The notes below the pieces were generated by a model. The model was not told the origin of the DNA. It saw only the letters and a program-made list of their open reading frames with translations, and ran no database searches. A program made the position numbers and the translations under genes. From contig NZ_VMNX01000067.1 of NCBI RefSeq assembly GCF_009377235.1, forward strand, positions 1 to 40,886: a DNA stretch of 40,886 nt. Direction: 5' to 3'. Source of the stretch: Streptomyces acidicola. Lineage in GTDB: Bacteria > Actinomycetota > Actinomycetes > Streptomycetales > Streptomycetaceae. Shown one piece after another: positions 14,689-22,481 of the stretch (its first letter is position 1; every line of letters starts with the position of its first letter).

Positions 14689-16165
14689 GGGCCTGAGCCG
14701 CGCGCCACGCCGCCGTGTCGCCGCGCGGCTCGTATCGCTCCAGCGGCTGCGTACGGGTGAGAAGCCGCCGCATCGCCACGCGGTCGCCGACCAGTCCCTG
14801 GGCCCGCGCCTGGACGAGGACGTTGCCGAGCGCGGCCGCCTCCGCCGGGCCCGCCACCACCGGGAGCCCGCAGGCGTCGGCGGTGAGCTGGCAGAGCAGC
14901 GCGTTGCGGGTGCCGCCGCCGACCACGTGGACCACGTCGACCGGGTGATCGGCGAGCTCCTGGGCCTCGGTGACGGCCCGGCGGTGGGCGAGGGCGAGCG
15001 AGTCGAGGATGCAGCGGGTGATCCCGGCGGGAGTGTCCGGCACGGGCTGCCCCGACTCCCGGCACGCCTCGGCGATCCGCTCGGGCATCCGTCCGGGCGC
15101 CAGGAACGCCGCGTCTCCCGCGTCCACCACCGACCGCAGCGCCGGCAACTCGCCTGCCGCCCGCAGCAGTTCACCGAGATCCGGTTCGCCCCACTCCCGC
15201 AGGCACTCCTGGAGCAGCCACAGCCCCATGATGTTCCGCAGGTAGCGGACCGTGCCGTCCAGGCCCAGCTCGTTGGTGAAGTTGGCGGCCCGGCTCGCCT
15301 CGGTGAGGACGGGGGCGTCCAGCTCCAGGCCCGCCAGGGACCAGGTGCCGGTGCAGATGTACGCGAAGCGCTCACCGGCAGCCGGGACGGCGGCCACCGC
15401 GGACGCCGTGTCGTGCGAGCCGACCGTCGTCACCGGCACCGGACCGGTCAGCCCCGTCTCCTCCAGTACCCGCTCCCGCAGCAGCCCCGCCGGGTCCCCG
15501 GGCTGCCGCAGCGGCGCGAACAGCTCCAGATCGATGTCGAGGCGCGCCGCCACGCCGTACGCCCAGTCACGGGTGCGCGGGTCGATCAGCTGGGTGGTCG
15601 AGGCGTTGGTGAGCTCGGTGCCTGGCTCGCCCGTGAGCCAGTACGTCAGCAGGTCGGGGATGAGCAACAGCCGTTTTGCGTACGCCAGTTGGGTAGACTC
15701 GCGGGCGGCCGCCAGCTGGTACAGGGTGTTGAAGGGCGCGTACTGCAGCCCCGTCGCCGCGTACAGCTCGGCGGCGGGCAGCGTGGCCCACACCTTCTCG
15801 GCGACGCCCTCGGTGCGCGCGTCCCGGTAGTGGACCGGGTTGCCGAGCAGGGTACCGTCGGCGTCCAGCAGGCCGTAGTCCACGGCCCAACTGTCGATGC
15901 CGACGGAGTCGAGACGGCCACCGCAGCGGGCACCGGCGGCCCGCAGCCCGTCCAGCACGCCCCCGTACAGCGCGAGGACGTCCCACCGCAGCCCCTCCGG
16001 CACGCGCACCGGCCGGTTCGGGAAGCGGTGGGCCTCCGTCAGCTCCAGGGAGCCGGCCCCCACCCGGCCGACCATGACGCGCCCGCTGGACGCGCCGAGA
16101 TCGACCGCGGCGAAGGCCTTCACCCCCGTGCCCGTGCCCATGTCCGTGGTCATCTCCGCAGTCAT
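14672..16165 (-). CDS. rhaB: L-rhamnulokinase
   Basis: A 497-residue FGGY-family kinase that phosphorylates L-rhamnulose to L-rhamnulose-1-phosphate in the cytoplasm. The ATP-binding fold is marked by AVDLGASSGRVMVG (phosphate 1), GIDSWAVDYGLLD with the sugar-binding region, GSHDTASAV, GTWSLAG (phosphate 2) and HVVGGGTRNALLCQ (adenosine). The ASSGR and SWAVDYG motifs are typical of rhamnulokinases rather than xylulokinases or glycerol kinases. ATG 16165 overlaps the rhaEW stop by 4 bases (ATGA); other in-frame ATGs at 16153 and 16141 are possible. It is third in the rhaI-rhaEW-rhaB arm. Confidence 0.93.
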   Translation of the reverse strand: MTAEMTTDMGTGTGVKAFAAVDLGASSGRVMVGRVGAGSLELTEAHRFPNRPVRVPEGLRWDVLALYGGVLDGLRAAGARCGGRLDSVGIDSWAVDYGLLDADGTLLGNPVHYRDARTEGVAEKVWATLPAAELYAATGLQYAPFNTLYQLAAARESTQLAYAKRLLLIPDLLTYWLTGEPGTELTNASTTQLIDPRTRDWAYGVAARLDIDLELFAPLRQPGDPAGLLRERVLEETGLTGPVPVTTVGSHDTASAVAAVPAAGERFAYICTGTWSLAGLELDAPVLTEASRAANFTNELGLDGTVRYLRNIMGLWLLQECLREWGEPDLGELLRAAGELPALRSVVDAGDAAFLAPGRMPERIAEACRESGQPVPDTPAGITRCILDSLALAHRRAVTEAQELADHPVDVVHVVGGGTRNALLCQLTADACGLPVVAGPAEAAALGNVLVQARAQGLVGDRVAMRRLLTRTQPLERYEPRGDTAAWRAAQARLTTR

Positions 16166-18201
16166 CGCAGGAAGGCGGCGGCTACGCCGGCGTCGACCGG
16201 GACGTGCAGCCCGGTGGTGTGCGTCAGGTCGCCGCCCGTCAGCGCGAACACCGCGTTCGCGACGTGCTCCGGCAGCACCTCCCGCTTGAGGATGGTCCGC
16301 TGGGCGTAGAACTCGCCCAGCTTCTCCTCCTCCACCCCGTACACGGCGGCGCGCTTCGCTCCCCACCCGCCGGCGAAGATCCCGGAGCCGCGCACGACCC
16401 CGTCCGGGTTGATCCCGTTGACGCGGATGCCGTGCTCGCCCAGCTCGGCGGCCAGCAGCCGCACCTGGTGCGCCTGGTCGGCCTTCGTGGCGGAGTACGC
16501 GATGTTGTTGGGCCCGGCGAAGACGGCGTTCTTCGAGGCGATGTAGACGATGTCGCCGCCGAGCTTCTGCCGGATCATCACCCGGGCCGCCTCGCGCGAG
16601 ACGAGGAACGAGCCGCGGGCCATGATGTCGTGCTGGAGGTCCCAGTCCTTCGTGGTCGTCTCCAGCAGCGGCTTGGAGATGGAGATGCCGGCGTTGTTGA
16701 CGACGAGGTCGACCCCGCCGAAGGCGAGCACCGCCGTCTTGAAGGCCGCGACGATTCTCTCCTCGTCCGTGACGTCCACGGTGACGGAGACGGCCTTGTC
16801 GGGCCCGCCCAGCTCCTCGGCGACGGCGGCGGCGCCCTCGGCGTTCACATCGGCGACGACGACACACGCCCCCTCGGCCACGAGCCGCTGCGCGATGGCC
16901 TTCCCGATCCCGCTGCCCGCGCCCGTCACCAGCGCGACCCGTGTCGCGAGCGGCTTGGGCTTCGGCATCCGCTGGAGCTTGGCCTCCTCCAGGGCCCAGT
17001 ACTCGATACGGAACTTCTCCGACTCCTCGATCGGCGCGTACGTCGACACGGCCTCGGCCCCGCGCATCACGTTGATCGCGTTGACGTAGAACTCACCGGC
17101 CACCCGGGCGGTCTGCTTGTCCTTGCCGAAGGAGAACATGCCCACGCCGGGGATGAGGACGATGGCCGGGTCGGCGCCGCGCATGGCGGGGGAGTCGGGC
17201 TCGGCGTGCCGCTGGTAGTAGGCGGCGTATTCCTCGCGGTACTCGGCGTGCAGCTCGCCCAGCCGGGCGACCGCCTCGTCCAGCGGAGCCGTGGGCGGCA
17301 GGTCCAGCACCAGCGGCCGCACCTTGGTCCGCAGGAAGTGGTCGGGGCAGGACGTCCCCAGCGCCGCCAGCCGCGGGTGCTCGGCGCGGGCCACGAAGTC
17401 GAGGACGACCTCGGAGTCGCCGAAGTGCCCCACCTGCGGCCGGTCCTGAGAGGCGATCGCCCGGACGTACGGCGCGAGCGCGGCGGCGCGCTCCCGCCGC
17501 TGGGCCTCGGGCAGCGCGTCGTACCCCTCGATGACGGGCCCGAAGGGCTCGGGCCTGCCCCGCTCGGCGAGGAAGGCCTCGGCGGTCCGGATGATGTGCA
17601 GCGAGTTCCGCTCGCACTCCTCGGCGGTGTCACCCCACGCCGTGATCCCGTGCCCGCCGAGGACGCACCCGATGGCCCCCGGGTTGCCGGCCTTCACCGC
17701 GGCGATGTCCAGCCCGAGCTGGAACCCGGGCCGACGCCACGGCACCCACACCACGCTGTCCCCGAAGCACTCGGCGGTCAGCTTCTCGCCGTCGGCCGCA
17801 CAGGCGAGCGCGATACCGGAGTCGGGGTGCAGGTGGTCCACGTGGGCCGCGTCCACGAGCCCGTGCATGGCCGTGTCGATGGAGGGAGCCGCACCGCCCT
17901 TGCCGTGCAGGCAGTAGTCGAACGCGGCCACCATCTCGTCCTCGCGGTCCACACCGGGATACACCTCGGTGAGCGCCCGCAGCCGGTCAAGGCGCAGCAC
18001 GGCGAGCCCTGCTTCGGTGAGCGTGCCGAGGTCGCCCCCGGACCCCTTCACCCACATCAGCTCGACGTCCCCGCCGGTCACCGGATCGGTCTCGGTGCCC
18101 TTCGCGGAGGCGTTGCCGCCGGCGTAGTTGGTGTTACGGGGGTCGGCACCGAGCCGGTGCGAACGGGCGAGGAGGGCGGCGGCTTCGGGGTGAGGTGCCA
18201 T
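16162..18201 (-). CDS. rhaEW: Bifunctional rhamnulose-1-phosphate aldolase/lactaldehyde dehydrogenase
   Basis: A 679-residue two-domain enzyme. Residues about 1-400 form a class II aldolase with a zinc site (HVDHLHPDSG and the GGHGITAWG His). From about residue 425 there is a short-chain dehydrogenase with the NAD motif TGAGSGIG, the NNAG strand motif and the catalytic YSATK. In characterised homologues the aldolase splits L-rhamnulose-1-phosphate to DHAP and L-lactaldehyde, and the dehydrogenase oxidises the latter to L-lactate. ATG 18201 follows AAGGA. The gap from rhaI (154 bases) holds a repeat element and a hairpin, and the stop overlaps rhaB. Placement between the isomerase and the kinase confirms the pathway. 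Confidence 0.93.
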   Translation of the reverse strand: MAPHPEAAALLARSHRLGADPRNTNYAGGNASAKGTETDPVTGGDVELMWVKGSGGDLGTLTEAGLAVLRLDRLRALTEVYPGVDREDEMVAAFDYCLHGKGGAAPSIDTAMHGLVDAAHVDHLHPDSGIALACAADGEKLTAECFGDSVVWVPWRRPGFQLGLDIAAVKAGNPGAIGCVLGGHGITAWGDTAEECERNSLHIIRTAEAFLAERGRPEPFGPVIEGYDALPEAQRRERAAALAPYVRAIASQDRPQVGHFGDSEVVLDFVARAEHPRLAALGTSCPDHFLRTKVRPLVLDLPPTAPLDEAVARLGELHAEYREEYAAYYQRHAEPDSPAMRGADPAIVLIPGVGMFSFGKDKQTARVAGEFYVNAINVMRGAEAVSTYAPIEESEKFRIEYWALEEAKLQRMPKPKPLATRVALVTGAGSGIGKAIAQRLVAEGACVVVADVNAEGAAAVAEELGGPDKAVSVTVDVTDEERIVAAFKTAVLAFGGVDLVVNNAGISISKPLLETTTKDWDLQHDIMARGSFLVSREAARVMIRQKLGGDIVYIASKNAVFAGPNNIAYSATKADQAHQVRLLAAELGEHGIRVNGINPDGVVRGSGIFAGGWGAKRAAVYGVEEEKLGEFYAQRTILKREVLPEHVANAVFALTGGDLTHTTGLHVPVDAGVAAAFLR

Positions 18202-18237
18202 GTCTGTTCAGTCCTTCTCAAGAATGGGGTACGGGGA

Positions 18238-18255
18238 GCGCCCCTCAAGGGGCGC
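18238..18255 (-). other. Tight hairpin in the rhaI-rhaEW gap
   Basis: GCGCCCC (18238-18244) pairs perfectly with GGGGCGC (18249-18255) around a TCAA tetraloop. Within the rha operon leader of rhaEW it could act as a partial terminator or an mRNA-stability element and is part of the larger repeat described next to it. Confidence 0.5.
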
Positions 18256-18300
18256 GGGGCTGTGTTCAATGTGCGGCTCCGCCGCGTGGGTGCGACCAGC
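18256..18300 (-). repeat. Intergenic GCGGCGGAGCCGC-type element, copy 1
   Basis: On the plus strand this reads GCTGTGTTCAATGTGCGG, then CTCCGCCGCGTGGG. It matches the reverse complement of 23479-23507 with a 17-base identical core (TGTGCGGCTCCGCCGCG). Relative to transcription both copies have the same orientation. The core folds as GCGGC-TCC-GCCGC. This resembles the small repeats common in Streptomyces intergenic regions. Confidence 0.6.
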
Positions 18301-18355
18301 CACAACCGGCCCGCGGCCTGCGACCGGGCCTCACCCGGCAGACGAGACCCAGCGA

Positions 18356-19516
18356 TCACGCCCCCCAACCCGCTTGCTGCCCACCGACCCGCTCCTCCAC
18401 AACCTTCGCAGCCCACCCGGACGCGGCGTACGCCGCCATGGGGTCGGGGTCCAACCCCATCTCCTCCCGCACCTCACGAAGCAACGGCCGCACGTCGGTG
18501 TTGTAGGCGTCCATGAGCACGGCATTGGCGCCCAGCACATCCCCGGCCACCTGCGCGGAGCGCAACGCCTCCCGGTCCACCAGCAGCGCCTTCGCCGTGG
18601 CCTCCTGCACGTTCATCACCGACCGGATGATCGCCGGGATCTTGGCCTCGATGTTGTGGCACTGGTCGAGCATGAACGCGACCTCGGGCGTGAACCCGCC
18701 CCCGCGCACCACCTCGTACATGATCCGGAACAACTGGAACGGGTCCGCGGCCCCCACCATCAGGTCGTCGTCCGCGTAGAACCGCGAGTTGAAGTCGAAC
18801 CCGCCGAGCTTGCCCTCCCGCAGCAGCGTGGCGACGATGAACTCGATGTTCGTGCCCGGCGCGTGGTGCCCCGTGTCGACGACGACCTGCGCCTTCGGCC
18901 CGAGCTTCAGGCAGTGGGCGTAGGCCGTGCCCCAGTCCGGGACGTCCGTCGTGTAGAAGGCGGGCTCGAAGAACTTGTACTCCAGCAGCATCCGCTGCCC
19001 CTCGCCGAGCCGCTCGTACACCTCGGCGAGACCTTCGGCGAGCCGGTCCTGGCGCTCCCGCACATCATCCTGACCGGGATAGTTCGTACCGTCGGCGAAC
19101 CACAGCTTCAGATCCCTCGAACCCGTCGCGTCCATGATGTCGACGCACTCCAGCAGATGATCAACGGCCTTGCGCCGCACCGCCGCGCTGGGGTGGCAGA
19201 TGCTCCCCAGCTTGTAGTCGTCGTCCTGGAAGGTGTTGGAGTTGATCGCGCCCAGCTTCACACCGCGGTCCTCGGCGTACTTCGCGAGCGCCGCATAGTC
19301 GTCCACCGTGTCCCACGGGATGTGCAGCGCCACGGTCGGCGCGACACCCGTGTACTCGTGCACCTTCGCCGCGTCGGCCAGTTTCTCCCGTGGAGTGCGG
19401 GGGACACCCGCCTGCGCGAACACCTTGAAGCGGGTCCCCGAGTTCCCGTACGCCCACGACGGCGTCTCGACGGCCTGGGTCTTGAGCGCGGCCTTCACCG
19501 CGGCGAGCTCGGTCAC
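18356..19516 (-). CDS. rhaI: L-rhamnose isomerase
   Basis: A 386-residue TIM-barrel isomerase that converts L-rhamnose to L-rhamnulose. It belongs to the RhaI type (as in Pseudomonas stutzeri) rather than the E. coli RhaA type. Metal-site segments are visible: LEYKFFEPAFYTTDVPDWG, VVDTGHHAPGTNIEF, LGGFDFNSRFYADDDL and LDQCHNIEAK. The GTG start at 19516 is preceded by AGGAG at good spacing. It is the first gene of the minus-strand catabolic arm, driven by the promoter at 19599-19627 with a leader of about 75 bases that begins in the operator. Confidence 0.95.
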   Translation of the reverse strand: MTELAAVKAALKTQAVETPSWAYGNSGTRFKVFAQAGVPRTPREKLADAAKVHEYTGVAPTVALHIPWDTVDDYAALAKYAEDRGVKLGAINSNTFQDDDYKLGSICHPSAAVRRKAVDHLLECVDIMDATGSRDLKLWFADGTNYPGQDDVRERQDRLAEGLAEVYERLGEGQRMLLEYKFFEPAFYTTDVPDWGTAYAHCLKLGPKAQVVVDTGHHAPGTNIEFIVATLLREGKLGGFDFNSRFYADDDLMVGAADPFQLFRIMYEVVRGGGFTPEVAFMLDQCHNIEAKIPAIIRSVMNVQEATAKALLVDREALRSAQVAGDVLGANAVLMDAYNTDVRPLLREVREEMGLDPDPMAAYAASGWAAKVVEERVGGQQAGWGA

Positions 19517-19578
19517 TTCAGGGCTCCTGTGACATCGGGTCCGGACAACGGGCGACGGCCGTCTGGAAGGACGTCCGT

Positions 19579-19592
19579 CTGAAACGATTCAG
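19579..19592. promoter_or_regulatory. LacI-type operator at the rhaI promoter
   Basis: CTGAAACGATTCAG is an inverted repeat with the LacI-family form TGAAAC..TTCA. It sits at the expected transcription start of rhaI, immediately downstream of the -10 box, where a bound repressor would block initiation. The second copy is at 19746-19757. Confidence 0.6.
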
Positions 19593-19598
19593 AGAGTG

Positions 19599-19627
19599 AA
19601 GCTAAGAGGCCCCGGAAGGGCTGTCAA
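19599..19627 (-). promoter_or_regulatory. Promoter of the rhaI arm
   Basis: On the minus strand TTGACA (19627-19622) and TAGCTT (19604-19599) are separated by 17 bases: a consensus -35 and a fair -10. The predicted start lies near 19592. Confidence 0.55.
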
Positions 19628-19674
19628 CCCCTCACGCGCAGAGTGTCCGTCGTGACCAGGATGTGACCTCTGGC

Positions 19675-19693
19675 TATCGAAAGAATTTCGATA
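19675..19693. promoter_or_regulatory. Central 19-base palindrome between the divergent rha promoters
   Basis: TATCGAAAGAATTTCGATA has perfect 8-base arms (TATCGAAA/TTTCGATA) around GAA. It lies 8 bases upstream of the rhaT -35 box and about 48 bases upstream of the rhaI -35 box, so it could recruit an activator or a second repressor. Its sequence differs from the TGAAAC operators, so a different protein is likely. Confidence 0.55.
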
Positions 19694-19701
19694 CGAACCC
19701 A

Positions 19702-19731
19702 TTGACGCGACCTGCGCGTCGTGCCTAACGT
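19702..19731 (+). promoter_or_regulatory. Promoter of the rhaTPQSM arm
   Basis: TTGACG (19702-19707) and TAACGT (19726-19731) are separated by 18 bases. The predicted start is near 19738, about 65 bases ahead of rhaT. Confidence 0.5.
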
Positions 19732-19745
19732 CCCGGCAACCCAGT

Positions 19746-19757
19746 TGAAACCTTTCA
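19746..19757. promoter_or_regulatory. LacI-type operator at the rhaT promoter
   Basis: TGAAACCTTTCA matches the rhaI operator TGAAACGATTCA in 10 of 12 positions and lies just downstream of the predicted transcription start, mirroring the arrangement at rhaI. Confidence 0.55.
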
Positions 19758-19801
19758 CGACGCCGTGAGGCCCGACCTGCGGGCGTCGTCGAGGAGCCCC
19801 C

Positions 19802-21316
19802 ATGACCCACCCGTCCGACACGGGTCCGGCCCCAGTGCTGGCGCTCAGGGACATCTCGAAGTCCTTCGGAGCGGTGCGCGCCCTGCGGGACGTGTCCCTG
19901 GAGCTGTTCCCCGGAGAGGTGCACGCCCTCGCGGGTGAGAACGGCGCGGGCAAGTCGACCCTCATCAAGACGCTCGCCGGGGTGCACCGTCCGGACGCCG
20001 GCCAGGTGCTGCTGGACGGTGAGCCGACCGTCTTCCACGGCCCGGCCGACGCCGGTGACGCCGGCATCGCCGTGATCTACCAGGAGCCCACGCTCTTCCC
20101 CGACCTGTCGATCGCCGAGAACATCTTCATGGGCCGCCAGCCGAAGCGTGCCCTCGGCCGCATCGACCACAGGGCCACGCACGCCGCCACCCTCGCCCTG
20201 ATGCGGCGTCTCGGCGTCGAGCTCGACCCCGACCGCCCGGCCCGCGGCCTGTCCATCGCGGACCAGCAGATCGTCGAGATCGCCAAGGCGCTCTCCTTCG
20301 ACGCCCGGGTCCTGATCATGGACGAGCCCACCGCGGCCCTCACCGGTAGCGAGGTCGCCCGTCTCTTCGGCGTCGTCCGCACACTGCGCGAGCAGGGCGC
20401 CGCCGTGCTGTTCATCTCGCACCGCCTTGAGGAGATCTTCCAGATCTGCGGGCGGGTCACGACCCTGCGCGACGGCGCCTGGATCTCCAGCGAGCTGATC
20501 GACGGCATGACCGAGGACGACCTCGTGCGCCGGATGGTCGGCCGCGACCTCGAAGAGCTCTACCCGAAGCAGGAGGTCGAGGCGGGCGAGGTGGCGCTGA
20601 GCGTGCGCCGGCTGACCCGGGAGGGCGTGTTCACCGATGTCTCCTTCGACGTGCGGCGCGGCGAGATCGTCGGCCTGGCCGGACTCGTCGGCGCCGGACG
20701 CACGGAGGTCGCCCGCGCCGTGTTCGGCGTCGACCGCTGGGACGCGGGCGAGGTCGAGGTCGACGGGAAGGCGCTGACGAACGGCGCCCCCTCCACCGCC
20801 ATGGCCGCCGGGCTCGCGCTCGTCCCCGAGGACCGACGTGCCCAGGGCCTGGTGATGGACATGTCCATCGAGCGCAACATCGGCCTCACCGGCCTGCGCA
20901 CCACCGTGAAGGCCGGCCTGATGGACCGTGGCGCCGAACGCAGCCGCTCCCTCGACTGGGCCGTGAAGCTCCAGGTCAAGTACGCGCGGATCGCCGACAC
21001 CGTCTCCACACTGTCCGGCGGCAACCAGCAGAAGGTCGTCCTCGCCAAGTGGCTGGCCACCGGCCCCAAGGTACTGATCGTCGACGAGCCCACCCGCGGC
21101 ATCGACGTCGGAACGAAGGCCGAAGTGCACCGACTGCTCAGCGAGTTGGCCGCCGACGGGGTGGCCGTCCTGATGATCTCCTCCGACCTGCCCGAGATCC
21201 TCGGCATGGCCGACCGCGTACTCGTGATGCACGAGGGCCGCCTCACCGCCGAGATCCCCCGCACCGACGCCACCGAGGAATCCGTGATGGCCGCAGCCAC
21301 GGGGAGGGCCGCGTGA
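19802..21316 (+). CDS. rhaT: Rhamnose ABC transporter ATP-binding protein
   Basis: A 504-residue RbsA-class ATPase with two fused nucleotide-binding domains that power sugar import. The first has Walker A (GENGAGKST, about residue 47), a signature-like GLSIADQQIVEIAKAL and Walker B LIMDEPT. The second has a degenerate Walker A (GLVGAGRTEV), a good signature (LSGGNQQKV) and Walker B LIVDEPTRGID; this asymmetry is normal for the class. The symbol follows the Rhizobium rhaSTPQ naming and is not related to the E. coli symporter RhaT. ATG 19802 follows GAGGAG. First gene of the uptake arm; a hairpin repeat begins 2 bases after its stop. Confidence 0.92.
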   Translation: MTHPSDTGPAPVLALRDISKSFGAVRALRDVSLELFPGEVHALAGENGAGKSTLIKTLAGVHRPDAGQVLLDGEPTVFHGPADAGDAGIAVIYQEPTLFPDLSIAENIFMGRQPKRALGRIDHRATHAATLALMRRLGVELDPDRPARGLSIADQQIVEIAKALSFDARVLIMDEPTAALTGSEVARLFGVVRTLREQGAAVLFISHRLEEIFQICGRVTTLRDGAWISSELIDGMTEDDLVRRMVGRDLEELYPKQEVEAGEVALSVRRLTREGVFTDVSFDVRRGEIVGLAGLVGAGRTEVARAVFGVDRWDAGEVEVDGKALTNGAPSTAMAAGLALVPEDRRAQGLVMDMSIERNIGLTGLRTTVKAGLMDRGAERSRSLDWAVKLQVKYARIADTVSTLSGGNQQKVVLAKWLATGPKVLIVDEPTRGIDVGTKAEVHRLLSELAADGVAVLMISSDLPEILGMADRVLVMHEGRLTAEIPRTDATEESVMAAATGRAA

Positions 21317-21317
21317 A

Positions 21318-21355
21318 CTGGGGGTACCGCCCACGCCCTTCAGGCAGTGGGGGAG
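21318..21355 (+). repeat. REP-like hairpin element, copy B, after rhaT
   Basis: The same 38-base element as 12210-12247, starting CTGGGGGTACC and ending TGGGGGAG, with a swapped C-G pair in its stem relative to copy A. It lies in the 124-base gap between the ATPase and permease genes and may tune their relative expression. Confidence 0.7.
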
Positions 21356-21440
21356 CACGCGCGACTGCCGCCCCGCAGACGAACACGTTGCCCGCACCCG
21401 TGCGCCGCGCGGGCCCGGAAGCGACCGACAAGAGGGCAGC

Positions 21441-22481
21441 ATGACGGTGACCGCCCCGAACCCAGCCCCCGCCGCCGAGGTGCCCAAGTCCAGCGGCACC
21501 CGGCTCGTCGACCGCGTCTTCAAGATGCGAGAACTCGCCATCCTGCTCGTCTTCCTGGTGATGATCGTCATCACCCAGCTGGGCAACAGCGAGTTCCTCA
21601 CCGAGCAGGGCATCAAGGACCTGCTGCTCAACGCGACCATCCTCGTACTGGTCGCCACCGGTCAGTCGCTGGTCGTCATCACCCGGAACGTCGACCTGTC
21701 GGTCGGCTCCACGCTCGGTATCAGCGCCTTCGCCGCCGGCACATATCTCCAGGGCGGCGGGAACACGCTCGTGGCCGTGGTCCTGGCGGTCCTGATGGGC
21801 ATCGGCTTCGGCCTGCTCAACGGGCTCCTCGTCAGCCTCGGCCAGGTACCCGCGCTCGTTGTCACGCTCGGCACGCTGTACATCATCCGCGGCATCGACT
21901 CGATCTGGGTCGGCTCCCGCCAGATCACGGCGGCCGACCTCCCGGACGGATTCGTGAACTTCGGCTCCGGCGGCATCTCCGCGGTGCCGTGGCTGGCGCT
22001 GATCGCGCTCGCGGTGCTCGTGGCGACGGCGTACTACCTCAAACACTTCGGCGGTGGCCGCGAGCTGTACGCGCTCGGGTCGAACCCGGAGGCCGCCCGT
22101 CTCGCCGGCATCCCGGTCCGCAAGCGGATCCTCGCGGCCTACACCTTCTGCGGCGCCCTCGCCGGACTCGCGGGCGCCCTGTACCTGGCGCGCTTCGGCA
22201 ACGTCGACTCCGGCACCGGCAACGGCTACGAACTCACCGTCGTCAGCGCCGTCGTGGTCGGTGGCGTCGTCTTCACCGGCGGCTCCGGCAGCGTCTACGG
22301 TGCCGCGCTCGGCGCCCTGCTGCTGACCTCCATCAACAGTGTGCTGCCCGCCCTCGGCGTCAGCTCGGTGTGGGTGCTCGCGATCAACGGCATCCTGCTC
22401 ATCCTCGCCATCGCGGTCGACCGGATCGTCGCCCTGCGCGTGGCCTCCGCCCTGAAGAAGAGGAACGCCCGCCATGGCTGA
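21441..22481 (+). CDS. rhaP: Rhamnose ABC transporter permease 1
   Basis: A 346-residue RbsC-family permease with about ten hydrophobic segments, the first near residue 32 (LAILLVFLVMIVI). The conserved NVDLSVGS motif near residue 87 and the cytoplasmic ALGSNPEAARLAGI loop near residue 212 contact the ATPase in this family. It forms the membrane channel with RhaQ. ATG 21441 is preceded by AGAGGG. Its 3-prime end overlaps rhaQ by 8 bases, so the two are translated together. Confidence 0.92.
   Translation: MTVTAPNPAPAAEVPKSSGTRLVDRVFKMRELAILLVFLVMIVITQLGNSEFLTEQGIKDLLLNATILVLVATGQSLVVITRNVDLSVGSTLGISAFAAGTYLQGGGNTLVAVVLAVLMGIGFGLLNGLLVSLGQVPALVVTLGTLYIIRGIDSIWVGSRQITAADLPDGFVNFGSGGISAVPWLALIALAVLVATAYYLKHFGGGRELYALGSNPEAARLAGIPVRKRILAAYTFCGALAGLAGALYLARFGNVDSGTGNGYELTVVSAVVVGGVVFTGGSGSVYGAALGALLLTSINSVLPALGVSSVWVLAINGILLILAIAVDRIVALRVASALKKRNARHG

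Noticed and set aside
16204..18516. 770-codon plus-strand frame opposite rhaEW and rhaI
   Set aside because: Antisense to clear aldolase, dehydrogenase and isomerase motifs; composition is that of a shadow frame.
19589..21658. 689-codon minus-strand frame opposite rhaT
   Set aside because: rhaT has all ABC motifs on the plus strand, and the frame runs through the rha promoters.
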